64,000 bases of DNA from Deltaproteobacteria bacterium YD0425bin51 (GTDB lineage: Bacteria > Desulfobacterota > Desulfobacteria > Desulfobacterales > YD0425bin51). Under the pieces are notes generated by a model, which was given only the letters and a program-made list of their open reading frames with translations, ran no database searches and had not been told where the DNA came from. The position numbers and the translations under genes are program-made. Shown here piece by piece: positions 18,990 through 29,424 of the stretch (position 1 is its first letter; each line of letters opens with the position of its first letter). The stretch is taken from positions 18,897-82,896 of the forward strand of contig PDZS01000019.1 in NCBI GenBank assembly GCA_002753225.1, in the 5' to 3' direction.

Positions 18990-20003
18990 ATGCCAGAAAC
19001 ATCTTATTTTATATTTAGTCTTTATGACTCTTTATTTGCATTAGAGTCTAAAATTGTAAAAGAGACTTTTCATCTGCCTGAGATAACTACAATAGAAGAG
19101 GCTCCGCCTTCTATTGTAGGAGTAATGAATCTTCGCAATAAGATAATACCAGTAATGGATTTAAACATAAGGTTTGGACACCCTTATAAAACATACTCAC
19201 CTCAAAATGGAGTTGTAACAATTGAAATAAAAGGATTTCTGATGGGTATCATTGTGAGCGATGTATACAATGTTATAAATATACCCTCAGAAGATATAGA
19301 ACCAACGCCATTTAATGGACTTGAGGGAACAACTCAACCTCGCTTTATAAGTGGCCAGGCAAAAGCAGAAAATGATATAATAATGATATTAAATCATAAT
19401 GCTATTATTGATTTTGGAATAAGTATACTTTCAAATACTGATTTAAAGTCAAAAGAATCTAATTATTTCTGCCCTGAAGCAAGCGATGAAGAGAAAAAAG
19501 TTTTTCATAAAAGATCACAGGAACTGATGAAGCTTCTCTATGATGAAACTTCATCTAATTTATCTCCAATGGCAGTAATTGGACTAAACAATGAATATTT
19601 TGGATTTGATTTAGATTTTGTTAGGGAATTTTTTGTTATTAAAGAGCTTACGAAAGTTCCATGTTGTCCGAGTCATATTGTTGGCAACATGAACCTTAGG
19701 GGAAGCATTCTTACTATAGTTGATATAAGAGGTTTGCTTAATATTCCAATTAATACTAATGCTCTTTTAAATAAGGTTGTTATTACATCCACAGGAGATG
19801 ATATTTTAGGAATTGCTGTTGAAGAAGTTTTTGATGTTTTTTATATAAAGCCCTCAGATATAACTCATGTTCCTGTAGCTGTTCAAACTTTAAGCGAAAA
19901 ATTTATAAAAGGGAATTCTCCATATGGAAGTAAAATGATGACTGTTCTTGATTTAAAGAAAATTCTTTCTGATGAAAGTATAATTATAAATGAAGAAGTA
20001 TAA
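18990..20003 (+). CDS. Tandem CheW-domain scaffold protein
   Basis: The protein has 337 residues with two CheW domains in one chain, about 1-145 and 185-335. Each carries the CheW signature of a V/I-G-x-MNLR segment: IVGVMNLRNKIIPVMDL in the first and IVGNMNLRGSILTIVDI in the second. The linker between them is charged. CheW couples receptors to CheA; two CheW domains in one protein could replace the separate WspB and WspD of Wsp systems. It lies 13 bp after cheR and 26 bp before the receptor gene. Confidence 0.92.
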   Translation: MPETSYFIFSLYDSLFALESKIVKETFHLPEITTIEEAPPSIVGVMNLRNKIIPVMDLNIRFGHPYKTYSPQNGVVTIEIKGFLMGIIVSDVYNVINIPSEDIEPTPFNGLEGTTQPRFISGQAKAENDIIMILNHNAIIDFGISILSNTDLKSKESNYFCPEASDEEKKVFHKRSQELMKLLYDETSSNLSPMAVIGLNNEYFGFDLDFVREFFVIKELTKVPCCPSHIVGNMNLRGSILTIVDIRGLLNIPINTNALLNKVVITSTGDDILGIAVEEVFDVFYIKPSDITHVPVAVQTLSEKFIKGNSPYGSKMMTVLDLKKILSDESIIINEEV

Positions 20004-20029
20004 ATTAAAATATTTTAAGGAGGAAAAAA

Positions 20030-21481
20030 ATGTTTAAAGATTTAAGTCTTAAAAAAAGGATTTTATTTGGGTATAGCGTCCCTGTTATTTTGCCTTTTAT
20101 TGCATTTTTAGTCATATATTTTAATGCAGATAAATTAGAACATCAGCAAGAACTTGTTGATAAGGCAAATGAAATAACAATTAAAACTATAGAAATTGGA
20201 AGTTACTTATCAGAAATACAAAAATCTTCCAGAGGTTATATTATTGTTAAAAATGAGAATTCGTTAAGAAACTTTGAAAAATATATAAGAGATTTTAAAG
20301 AAAATTATAAATCTTTAGAAAAGATGATTACAGATCCAAAACAGCAGGATAGATTACAAAAAATAGGAGATTTGCAAAATAAAATTGAAGAATATAATAG
20401 AAATATAATCTCTTTGATTAACGATGGAGAAAAGGATAAGGCTGTAGAGATTTTTAAAACATCAGGAGCGCTGACTTTGTCAAATGAAATTCGAACACTT
20501 ATTGATGATTTCTATGCTAGAGAAGAAGAAATTAAGAATGGAAGAAAAGGAGTAGCTCAAGATGCTACATCTGTACTTAAAACCTCAATATTTATAGGAG
20601 TAGTTTCTACTGTTATTGTATCAATATTATTTGGTTTATGGATTGCATCTGGAATAAGCAGTTCAATAGCTGAGACTATAAGGACAATGTCAACAGCTTC
20701 TACAGAAATGGCAACAACTGTTGCTCAGCATGAAAGAACTGCAAGCCAGCAGGCTGTTATGATCAATGAAATGACAACTACTATGGATGAATTGGGTGCT
20801 TCAGCATGGAAAACTGCTGAGCAGTCTGAATTTGTTGTGGAAAATGCAAAAAATTCTACTAAAATAATAGGAGATGGCTCAAACAAAGTAAGACAGGCTA
20901 TAACTTCAATGGATGGATTAAAAGATAGGGTTGGAACTATAGCTGATCAGATACTTAAACTAAGCGAACAAACTAGTCAGGTTGGAACTATAGCTGAAAT
21001 TATTAAAGATTTGTCAAGCCAGATTAATATGCTGGCTTTAAATGCTGCAGTTGAAGCAGCAAGAGCAGGCGAGCATGGAAAAGGGTTTGCTGTTGTTTCT
21101 GCAGAAGTTAGAAAGTTAGCTGCTGAAAGTAAAAAATCAGTTGAGCAGGCAAAAACAATCATATCTGATGTTCAAAGAGCTACGAATTCAACAATAATGG
21201 CAACAGAAGAAGGTACAAAAGCAGTAGATGAGGTTACAGGTCTTGCTAGAAAAGTTGGCGAACTATTTGAGGATTTATCTGGAGCTGTAGAAAATGTTTA
21301 TAATAATTCTCAGCAAAGCCTGTTAAATGCAAAACAGCAGTCAACTGCTATAAAACAGGTCGTAGATGCAACTAATACTATAAATACAGGAGCAAAGGAA
21401 ACCGCAGCAGGTATTAGCCAGACTAAAATAGGAATAGAAAAATTAAATGAAGCAGCTCAAAAATTAAAGACCCTTGTTTAA
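20030..21481 (+). CDS. Methyl-accepting chemotaxis protein with CHASE3-like sensor (WspA-like)
   Basis: The protein has 483 residues. TM1 (about 12-32) is followed by a helical periplasmic domain of about 150 residues with the CHASE3-type [11 protein letters not shown] motif, then TM2 (about 184-206). The signalling domain begins almost directly after TM2 and I see little or no HAMP. The hairpin tip contains [22 protein letters not shown] precedes the start. It should be an inner-membrane receptor feeding the CheA of this operon. The ligand is unknown. Confidence 0.93.
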   Translation: MFKDLSLKKRILFGYSVPVILPFIAFLVIYFNADKLEHQQELVDKANEITIKTIEIGSYLSEIQKSSRGYIIVKNENSLRNFEKYIRDFKENYKSLEKMITDPKQQDRLQKIGDLQNKIEEYNRNIISLINDGEKDKAVEIFKTSGALTLSNEIRTLIDDFYAREEEIKNGRKGVAQDATSVLKTSIFIGVVSTVIVSILFGLWIASGISSSIAETIRTMSTASTEMATTVAQHERTASQQAVMINEMTTTMDELGASAWKTAEQSEFVVENAKNSTKIIGDGSNKVRQAITSMDGLKDRVGTIADQILKLSEQTSQVGTIAEIIKDLSSQINMLALNAAVEAARAGEHGKGFAVVSAEVRKLAAESKKSVEQAKTIISDVQRATNSTIMATEEGTKAVDEVTGLARKVGELFEDLSGAVENVYNNSQQSLLNAKQQSTAIKQVVDATNTINTGAKETAAGISQTKIGIEKLNEAAQKLKTLV

Positions 21482-21501
21482 TTTAATATTGGGTGACAAT
21501 A

Positions 21502-23634
21502 ATGGTAGAAGATAAAGAGATAAGAGATATATTTAAGGTTGAGAGCGCCGATAGGTTAACCAGAATAATGGATGGATTACTAATTTTAGATAAAGATCCG
21601 TCAAATATGGTTGTAATTGAAGATATATTCAGGGAAGCTCATAGTCTAAAGGGCGCTGCTAGAATGATTGGTCTTACTGAAGTTGAGACTATATCACATG
21701 TTTTTGAAGATATTTTAGGAGGTATAAAAAAATCAGGAACAAGTATAAAGCCTGAAATTATAGATAGACTATATAAAGGTGTAGATACCATCCGTGAATT
21801 AATTAATGAAGCTGCTACAGGAGAACCTGCTAATGTATCTATTCCTGAAATTATTGAACATCTTAAAAGTGAAAAAGAACTTCCTAAAGTTGAACCAGAG
21901 AAACAAGCAGAAATTAAACCAGAAATCAAAACAGACATCAAAACAGATATAGAAAAATTTCAGATAGATACAATAAGAATTAATACAAGTGTATTAGACC
22001 TTTTAATGAGCGGAATTGGAGAGCTTACTGTTTCAAAAATAAGGGTATCGAGTAGACTTACTGAAGTTGATAAGATAATCGAGCTTTGGGAGCAGTTAAA
22101 AAAACATAATGACATGGAATTAATTGATAGCATAGGAAATCTTTTAAATAAATTCAGGAGCGCAGCTAGTGATGATACATCTAGGCTTGAGCTTATAGCC
22201 AATAAATTAGAAGAAGAAGTACGTTCCATGAGGCTGCTTCCCATGTCAACAATTTTCAATCTATTCCCAAGGATGGTAAGGGATATATCAAAGCAGAAGG
22301 GTAAAGAAGTTGATTTAATAATAGATGGAGGGAGCACATTTGCTGATAAGGGAATAATAGAAGAAATGAAATCTCCCATTATGCATATGATAAGAAACGC
22401 TATTGATCATGGAATAGAGCTTCCTGAAGAACGCTTAAAAAAAGGGAAATTTCGTACAGGGATTGTTCTTTTGAAGGGGAGTCAAACTCCAACAAATATT
22501 GTTATAGAAGTAAGTGATGATGGAAAAGGGATAGATATTGAAGAGATTAAGCGTACAGCCTTAAAGCGTAAATTATTTAATGAAGATGAACTTGCTGTAA
22601 TGAATCAAAATCAGATACAATCCCTTATATTTATGTCTGGATTTTCAACCAGTTCATTTGTTACAGATGTTTCAGGAAGAGGAATAGGTCTTGATGTTGT
22701 GCGGGCAAATATAGAAAGGCTTAAAGGAAATATCGAAATTGACTCAAAGCCTAATATTGGATGCACAATTAAGATTTTACTACCAATAACCCTGGCTACT
22801 GCTCGTGTCTTTATTATTTCTATTGATAAAATCTTTTATGCAATTCCTGTAGAATCAATAAAGACTAACTCCCTTATACACAAGAAAGACATCTTCACAA
22901 TTGAAGGGCGTGAAACAATTATTCATGAGGATAAGCCTGTTTCCATAGTTAAATTATCAGAGCTTCTTCAGCTTAATAAATTAAAAACAGAAGATGAACA
23001 TTCAGACTCTAAAGCTGAAGTTTTTCCATGTATTATTATTTTTTCAGGACCTGAGACATTAGCTTTAATAGTTGATGAAGTTATAGAAGAACAAGAAATA
23101 GTTTTAAAACCCCAAGGACGAATACTTAAAAGAGTACGAAATATTATTGGTGCTACAATATTAGGAACTGGCGAAGTATGCATGGTTTTAAACCCTCATG
23201 ATCTTATCAGAACTGTAAGGAAGAAAGAAATATCTTTAATTGCAGGGAAACATGAAGAAGAACAGGAGAGCAAAAAGATAATATTAATGGCGGAAGACAG
23301 CATTACAACACGAACACAGGTTAAAAGGATTTTAGAAGGAGCAGGATATGATGTAGTTGCTGCAGTAGATGGACTTGATGCCTACAATAAGCTTAATTCC
23401 CGTCCATTTGATGCTATTATAAGCGATATTAATATGCCTAACATGGATGGGTTAACATTGGCTGCTAAAGTGCGTGAGAATAAAAACTATAAAGAAATGC
23501 CAATAATTCTTGTGACTTCACTATCATCAGAAGAAGACAAAAAAAGAGGTATAGAAGCTGGAGCGAACGCATATATAACAAAACCTTCTTTTGATCAAAA
23601 AACATTACTTGACACATTGAAAAGATTAGTATGA
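21502..23634 (+). CDS. Hybrid CheA histidine kinase with C-terminal receiver (WspE-like)
   Basis: The protein has about 710 residues. The Hpt domain has AHSLKGAARMIG near residue 45, and there is one Hpt only. Dimerisation and HATPase domains follow (NAIDHGIELP, DDGKGIDI, SGRGIGLDVV), then a CheW-like domain (about 440-575). A receiver (about 590-705) has MAEDS, SDINMPNMDG, VTS and KPS. It should phosphorylate the GGDEF regulator and CheB, with its own receiver as sink or modulator. GGGTGA at 21491-21496 favours ATG 21502 over a GTG at 21493. The stop overlaps cheB by ATGA. Confidence 0.94.
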   Translation: MVEDKEIRDIFKVESADRLTRIMDGLLILDKDPSNMVVIEDIFREAHSLKGAARMIGLTEVETISHVFEDILGGIKKSGTSIKPEIIDRLYKGVDTIRELINEAATGEPANVSIPEIIEHLKSEKELPKVEPEKQAEIKPEIKTDIKTDIEKFQIDTIRINTSVLDLLMSGIGELTVSKIRVSSRLTEVDKIIELWEQLKKHNDMELIDSIGNLLNKFRSAASDDTSRLELIANKLEEEVRSMRLLPMSTIFNLFPRMVRDISKQKGKEVDLIIDGGSTFADKGIIEEMKSPIMHMIRNAIDHGIELPEERLKKGKFRTGIVLLKGSQTPTNIVIEVSDDGKGIDIEEIKRTALKRKLFNEDELAVMNQNQIQSLIFMSGFSTSSFVTDVSGRGIGLDVVRANIERLKGNIEIDSKPNIGCTIKILLPITLATARVFIISIDKIFYAIPVESIKTNSLIHKKDIFTIEGRETIIHEDKPVSIVKLSELLQLNKLKTEDEHSDSKAEVFPCIIIFSGPETLALIVDEVIEEQEIVLKPQGRILKRVRNIIGATILGTGEVCMVLNPHDLIRTVRKKEISLIAGKHEEEQESKKIILMAEDSITTRTQVKRILEGAGYDVVAAVDGLDAYNKLNSRPFDAIISDINMPNMDGLTLAAKVRENKNYKEMPIILVTSLSSEEDKKRGIEAGANAYITKPSFDQKTLLDTLKRLV

Positions 23635-24680
23635 TTGAAAATTCTAAACTGATAAAAGTTTTGCTTGTTGATGACTCACCTACTGCTATTGCTCTTATAA
23701 AAAAAATGCTATCCGATTCTTTAGACATAAAAGTTGTAGGGACTGCATGTAATGGAAAAGAAGCAATAGATCTTATTCCACTTTTAAAGCCAGATGTAGT
23801 CTGTATAGATTTATTTATGCCTGTAATGGATGGAACTATTCTCACAAAAGAGATTATGGCAAAGTATCCTAGACCAATACTTATAATAAGTTCTCATTTA
23901 GAGGATAGTTCACAAAATATTTTTAAAATTCTTGAAGCAGGCGCTCTAGATACATTTGCAAAACCTAAAGGTATTTCTAACTTAGAAATAAAAAGGTTAT
24001 CTATTGAGCTTGTAAGTAAAATTAGAATTATTTCTGGAGTTCATGTTTTTAAGAAAGTTCAGAATAGACAGATAGATAATTTAAATAAATCTGTAGTAAC
24101 ATTAAATGGTAAAGTCATTCCTCGTATTGTTGTAATAGGCGCATCCACTGGAGGACCTCAAGCTCTTCAGGCAATTCTTTCAAATCTTCCAGCAAATTTT
24201 CCTATTCCTATTGTCTGTATTCAGCATATTAGTGATGGATTTTTGAAAGATTTTATATCATGGCTTTCATCACAATGTAAACTGAAAGTATCTATAGCAA
24301 AATCAGGAGAACTTCCATTAAGAGGGACAATATATTTCCCTCAAGAAGGAACACACTTAAAATTTGATAACAGCGGAAGATTTTATATATCTCTAGAATC
24401 CCCTTTTCAAGGACACAAACCTTCTATTACAGTTACAATGAATTCAGCAGCCGCTCATTTTGGAAAATCTACAATCGGAATCCTTTTAACAGGTATGGGG
24501 GCTGATGGAGCAGAAGGGATGAAATGTATAAGCTTGATTGGAGGAATTACCATTGCTCAGGATGAAGAAACCTGTGTTGTTTTTGGAATGCCGAAGCAGG
24601 CAATAGAATTAGGAGCTGCCCAGTATGTCATGCCGCTATCTGATATATCGTCAAATATCATGAAATTGGTTAATTTATGA
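23631..24680 (+). CDS. cheB: CheB protein-glutamate methylesterase (WspF-like)
   Basis: The protein has 349 residues. The receiver domain has LLVDDSPTA, phospho-Asp in CIDLFMPVMDG and Lys in FAKPK. The methylesterase domain has catalytic Ser in GASTGGPQAL, His in QHISDGF and Asp in TGMGADGAEGM. It demethylates or deamidates receptor glutamates, opposing CheR. It is coupled to cheA upstream and to the hydrolase gene downstream by ATGA overlaps. Confidence 0.95.
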   Translation: MIENSKLIKVLLVDDSPTAIALIKKMLSDSLDIKVVGTACNGKEAIDLIPLLKPDVVCIDLFMPVMDGTILTKEIMAKYPRPILIISSHLEDSSQNIFKILEAGALDTFAKPKGISNLEIKRLSIELVSKIRIISGVHVFKKVQNRQIDNLNKSVVTLNGKVIPRIVVIGASTGGPQALQAILSNLPANFPIPIVCIQHISDGFLKDFISWLSSQCKLKVSIAKSGELPLRGTIYFPQEGTHLKFDNSGRFYISLESPFQGHKPSITVTMNSAAAHFGKSTIGILLTGMGADGAEGMKCISLIGGITIAQDEETCVVFGMPKQAIELGAAQYVMPLSDISSNIMKLVNL

Positions 24681-25330
24681 ATATATTTTTAGATATTGTT
24701 CAAGTACAGTTGTCTAAAATGGTTACATTTTCTTATATTGTTGGAGATAAATCTTCCATGAACTGTGCTTTAATTGATCCAGCCTTTGACACAAAAAAGC
24801 TATTAGACATGATAAAAAAGCGAGGATATGGGGCAACTCATATTTTAAACACTCATTGCCACTCAGATCATACTGCAGGAAATGCTGCAGTAAAATCTTC
24901 TACAACAGCAAAACTCGCCATTCATTTTGAGGATGCTAAAAGACTTAGCGCTATTTTAAATAAAGCATTTTCAATGATTTTAGGCGGAAATTCATCTCCT
25001 AAACCTGATATATTGCTTAAAGACGGAGATATTATTCAGATTGGAAGCATATCTTTACAAGTGATTCATACACCAGGACATACTCCTGGTGGAGTCTGTT
25101 TCTATACTAACGGAAATCTTTTTACTGGAGACACTCTTTTTGTTGGAGGAGTTGGAAGAACAGACCTACCTGGCGGATCAATGTCACAACTATTAAAATC
25201 AATTCATGAAAAAATTTATACCCTTCCTTCAGATACTATAATCTGGCCAGGTCATAATTATGGTCTGTTCCCATATTCTACTATTTCAGATGAAAAAAGA
25301 AGTAATCCTTTTACTATGAAAAATCAATAA
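24677..25330 (+). CDS. Metallo-beta-lactamase-fold hydrolase (glyoxalase II/persulfide dioxygenase-like)
   Basis: The protein has 217 residues. The metal motif THCHSDHTAGN is followed by HTPGHTPGG, the bridging Asp in FTGDTLFVGGVGRTD and a final metal His in WPGHNYG. The family includes hydroxyacylglutathione hydrolase and ETHE1-type persulfide dioxygenase; sequence alone does not separate them. It overlaps cheB by 4 bp, so it is translated from the chemosensory operon although it has no known role in chemosensing. Probably cytoplasmic. Confidence 0.88.
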   Translation: MNIFLDIVQVQLSKMVTFSYIVGDKSSMNCALIDPAFDTKKLLDMIKKRGYGATHILNTHCHSDHTAGNAAVKSSTTAKLAIHFEDAKRLSAILNKAFSMILGGNSSPKPDILLKDGDIIQIGSISLQVIHTPGHTPGGVCFYTNGNLFTGDTLFVGGVGRTDLPGGSMSQLLKSIHEKIYTLPSDTIIWPGHNYGLFPYSTISDEKRSNPFTMKNQ

Positions 25331-25345
25331 AACATAGGAGGTTAT

Positions 25346-28300
25346 ATGTTTAAAAAACTTTTTTTGATTTTATTTTTACTAACATTTTTTACTAACAGTA
25401 TAATCTATGCAAGAGGTGAAACTGTTATGTCTAAGACTGTTACAAAGGGAGCTAATAAAGAGACAACCATAGATGATAAAGATCCAATTAATATGGCTAC
25501 AGGAGAGTATTATTTTACGATTCCTTTGTTTTCTCTTGGTGGCACTCTTCCTTTAAATTATAATCTTTATTATGGATCTCAAGTTGATTCAAAAAGGGAT
25601 GAATTTGATGGATTACCTAATCTCCCTTTTAGCAGTAATCACGGAAGATTTTTGATTCTATATAAAAAAATTTATAACGGGAAAAATTATGATGAGATAT
25701 TTGCTGAAACAGGGGAAGGGAATGAAATAGGCTTTAATAATAAAGATGGATTCTGGTCTGTAGCTTATAATGAAAGAACTGTATATCAACTAAAAGAAAC
25801 AACAGATTATTTTTATATGTTAGATCCTGAAGAAGAGCTCCTATATACTTATCACAAAGAAACAAACGAGGTGACAAGCATCATTGCAAAACTTGTACGA
25901 CTTGAAGATAGAAATGGCAACGCTATAACATATACTAAATCAGGTAATGAGGATATCATAAGTGATGGATTGGGAAGAGAAATAAGGCTTACTTTATCAG
26001 ATTTTTCTGGTTCATTGTATGTAACACAAATTAAAGACGGGCAAAATAGGACTTATTCATTTACTTATGAAGATAACCCTGCAGACAATTCTGGCAAATA
26101 TACTTTAAGGTCAATCTCTGATCCCCTTGGAAATATTACTACTTTTTATTATGGGGGAAATCATCGCATAACAAAGCTTAAAAAACCTATGGACAATATT
26201 CCATATCAGCAGTCTTATATGGAGGATCCTAACAATAGAGGGATTGTTGCTAATCAAAAAGACGCATATGATAATGTTACCACAATAACAAAACTTGTAT
26301 ATGACCCTTATAACAATACTGAAAGTCAGTTTGAAATTACTTATCCTGATGGTACTAAGAGAAATATTTCTCACACAAATTATTCAAAAGTAATGAAGTC
26401 TATAATTGATCAAAGCGGAAAAACAGCATACTTTAATTCAAATTCGTTAAAAGATATAGTAACAGGCATAACGGATAGAATAGGCGATGTATCAACTATA
26501 AGTTATGACAGCTTATCAGGAAAAATATCTTCATTTGTTAATGCAATGGGTGTTAGCACAACTTTTAATTACACAGCCCAATCTCAGACTTTCACTAATC
26601 CAGTAAATAATGAACAGGTATCATTTGATTTTTACAATATTACTAAAATCAACTATCCTGATGGGAAAAATGAGCTCTTTGCTTATGATATAAAGGGGAA
26701 CCTTACTCAATATACTGATCAAACAGCCAATATATGGACATATACCTACAGCGATAAAGGACAGATGTTAACTTCGACAAATCCTTCTGGAGGTAAAATT
26801 ACAAACAGTTACAACACAGATGGAACTCTGTCGTCAAGCTTTGATTCAGAAACTGGAACAACTACTTACTCTTATGATGTATATAAAAGAGTATCAGGAA
26901 TCACAAGGCCAGATAATTCAACTCAACTTATAGAATATAATCTTAAGGATTTGTTAACTTCAATAACAGATGAAAATAATCATAAATATCAATTTGCTTA
27001 TGATAAAAATGATAATTTGACAACAGTAACTGACCCTAAAGCCTGCCAAACAAAATATAGTTATGATCTAATGGATAGAGTTATCCAAATAACAGATAGA
27101 TTAGGAAAAATAACATCACTCTCATATGATAATATGGAACGCTTATCATCATTTACTGATCCAAATAATATTAAAAGCAGCCTTATTTATAATAATAGAG
27201 GCTGGCTTACTAATAAACAAAAAGATAACAGAATTTGGAAAACAGGTTATGACGATGAGGGAATTATATCATCGTTAGCAAGCCCAATGAACAGAACTTA
27301 TACTTATCAGACAAATAAATTAGGCGCTGTTACTTCTATAACAAATCCTCTTAATAACACTACTAATTTTTATAGGGATAGCATGGATAGGATTATAGAA
27401 ATAAGCGATCCTCTTAATAGAAAAATAACATATACCTATGATGGTAATGGAATGCTTTTATCTTCAGGGATATCTTCTGTCTGTACTGCAAATTATACTA
27501 GAAATAATATAGGACTTTTAACTGATATTACTGACTGCAGAGGTAAAGTCTGGCATTTTAGTTATACAGGGATGGGAAGATTGGCTTCAACTAATGATCC
27601 ACTAGGAAATACATGGTCATATAACTATGATAATAGAGGACGGCTTAAAACTATCACTTTTCCTGAAAATAAAACACTTAATAGAACTTATGATAATGTC
27701 GGAAATATAACTAAACTTGAGTCAGGAACATCTATTATCCAGTTTAGCTATGATGAACTAAATAGATTGGTCAGTGCAAATGATATCTCCTTTTCACTTG
27801 ATTCTGAAGGACGCATTACTTCTACTGAAAATAACGGTTCCTCGTTTAGTGGTTCTTATGACAGCGGCGGAAGGCTTATACAAGTTAATTATAACAATTC
27901 CCTATTTTCAGTAACATATACTTATGATGCAACTACAGGACTTCTTTCAACAGTTAAAGATAACCTTACAAACACACAGGTAGCTTTTACTTATGATGAT
28001 GATGAGCGTGTTATAGGAGTGAATCGTTCAAATAGTGTAAACTCTATCTTTACCTATGATGATGCAAATAGATTAACAAGAATTCAAGAAGGGAATATTA
28101 TTGATCTTAAATACACCTTAGATTCAGCAGGACACGTAACAAACCTTGATATGACAGCTCCGTTAAATCCTGCTAATTATCTTGTTTCTCAAGATAAAAG
28201 CTTTACTTATGATTCAGCATCTCAACTAAACAGTACAGGCTATACTTATGATTCTAAAGGATATTTGACGGCTTCACCTGATTATAGTTTTACATGGGAT

Positions 28301-29413
28301 TCTTTTTCAAGGCTAATAAATATTGGAGATATAAGTTTTACATATAATGGTCTTGGCGATATTTTAAATAGGACACAAAATGGGACTAAATTGAGCTATT
28401 ATTATAATTACTCAATAAATTCTATGCCTATAATGGCTGAAAAAAATGAGACTACTGGAAATTTTTTAAGATATTATGTATGGACTCCAAAAGGGGAGCT
28501 TTTATATATGATTGACGCTTCACAAGGGAATAAAGTTTTATTTTATCATTTTGACCGCGTGGGCACGACACTTGCTCTTACAGACTCATCAGGTGCAGTA
28601 ACTGATTCTTATGCATATACTCCTCATGGAAAAATATTAAAGCATAATGGAAATAATGAGCAGCCTTTTACATTCGTTGGGCAATGGGGAGTTAGAAAAG
28701 AAGGAAATGGCGATATTTATCAAATGAAAGCCCGGTATTATGATGTTAAAACCTGCAGATTTATTTCTAGAGAGTCAATTTGGCCAAATATAGAAGAACC
28801 TCGAGCAATTAATCCTTATCAATATGCATTAAACAATCCTATAAATTTTATTGATGCATTAGGAACAGAGCCTTTTAAAGTAGATGTAAAAAATGGAAAT
28901 GATGAAAATAGTTTTTGGTCAAATGCTGTTAAAAGCTCTATTGAAACAGAATTAGTAAAATCTAGTGAAGATCATTCTCTTTATGGAGTTTATGATACAA
29001 GTCAATTTGGAAAGCAACAGTTATCAGATGCTAGACAATCCGAAGGCTTATCTCCTGTATCTAATCAAAAAACAGACTTTTCTATAATAATAACTCGCTC
29101 AGGGGATGAATTTGTTGCTACAGTAAAGAGTAATGAGAAACATTGGAAGTGGGGTTGGTTTTCAATAAACATGAAACAGTTAGAGCAAGGGGAGCCAGTT
29201 CCAGATGAATATGTTGGAAGCGGTATTTATAGAACAGGAAAAGATAACTTAGCTTTAAAAGGTTTTGCTAAAAAAGTATCTGATGAAGTAAAAAAGCTTT
29301 TAAAGCAAGAGGCAGGTAAACGTGAAACAGTAAAAAAAGTTGTGAAACGAGCGCCAGTATCAAAAGTTATGAAAACCCGTTCAGTAAAAACTGTTAAGAC
29401 AAAAGCCAATTAA
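25346..29413 (+). CDS. Secreted Rhs/YD-repeat protein with variable C-terminal domain
   Basis: The protein has 1355 residues. A signal peptide (about 1-22) is preceded by AGGAGG. Residues 45-75 resemble the N-terminal DUF6531-like start of Rhs proteins (DPINMATGEYYF). More than 20 YD repeats (TYDxxGxL type) follow, ending in an Rhs-associated core with QMKARYYDVKTCRFISRE and NPYQYALNNPINFID near residues 1128-1172. After this point about 180 residues form an unrecognised C-terminal domain with a Lys/Arg-rich tail. Rhs proteins form hollow shells that can carry a C-terminal toxin; here the tip is not identifiable and no immunity gene follows. Confidence 0.92.
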   Translation: MFKKLFLILFLLTFFTNSIIYARGETVMSKTVTKGANKETTIDDKDPINMATGEYYFTIPLFSLGGTLPLNYNLYYGSQVDSKRDEFDGLPNLPFSSNHGRFLILYKKIYNGKNYDEIFAETGEGNEIGFNNKDGFWSVAYNERTVYQLKETTDYFYMLDPEEELLYTYHKETNEVTSIIAKLVRLEDRNGNAITYTKSGNEDIISDGLGREIRLTLSDFSGSLYVTQIKDGQNRTYSFTYEDNPADNSGKYTLRSISDPLGNITTFYYGGNHRITKLKKPMDNIPYQQSYMEDPNNRGIVANQKDAYDNVTTITKLVYDPYNNTESQFEITYPDGTKRNISHTNYSKVMKSIIDQSGKTAYFNSNSLKDIVTGITDRIGDVSTISYDSLSGKISSFVNAMGVSTTFNYTAQSQTFTNPVNNEQVSFDFYNITKINYPDGKNELFAYDIKGNLTQYTDQTANIWTYTYSDKGQMLTSTNPSGGKITNSYNTDGTLSSSFDSETGTTTYSYDVYKRVSGITRPDNSTQLIEYNLKDLLTSITDENNHKYQFAYDKNDNLTTVTDPKACQTKYSYDLMDRVIQITDRLGKITSLSYDNMERLSSFTDPNNIKSSLIYNNRGWLTNKQKDNRIWKTGYDDEGIISSLASPMNRTYTYQTNKLGAVTSITNPLNNTTNFYRDSMDRIIEISDPLNRKITYTYDGNGMLLSSGISSVCTANYTRNNIGLLTDITDCRGKVWHFSYTGMGRLASTNDPLGNTWSYNYDNRGRLKTITFPENKTLNRTYDNVGNITKLESGTSIIQFSYDELNRLVSANDISFSLDSEGRITSTENNGSSFSGSYDSGGRLIQVNYNNSLFSVTYTYDATTGLLSTVKDNLTNTQVAFTYDDDERVIGVNRSNSVNSIFTYDDANRLTRIQEGNIIDLKYTLDSAGHVTNLDMTAPLNPANYLVSQDKSFTYDSASQLNSTGYTYDSKGYLTASPDYSFTWDSFSRLINIGDISFTYNGLGDILNRTQNGTKLSYYYNYSINSMPIMAEKNETTGNFLRYYVWTPKGELLYMIDASQGNKVLFYHFDRVGTTLALTDSSGAVTDSYAYTPHGKILKHNGNNEQPFTFVGQWGVRKEGNGDIYQMKARYYDVKTCRFISRESIWPNIEEPRAINPYQYALNNPINFIDALGTEPFKVDVKNGNDENSFWSNAVKSSIETELVKSSEDHSLYGVYDTSQFGKQQLSDARQSEGLSPVSNQKTDFSIIITRSGDEFVATVKSNEKHWKWGWFSINMKQLEQGEPVPDEYVGSGIYRTGKDNLALKGFAKKVSDEVKKLLKQEAGKRETVKKVVKRAPVSKVMKTRSVKTVKTKAN

Positions 29414-29424
29414 GAGGTGTATTC

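Noticed and set aside
21639..23183. Minus-strand ORFs within the Wsp-like cheA gene
   Set aside because: They overlap well-supported Hpt, HATPase and CheW domains and carry no motif.
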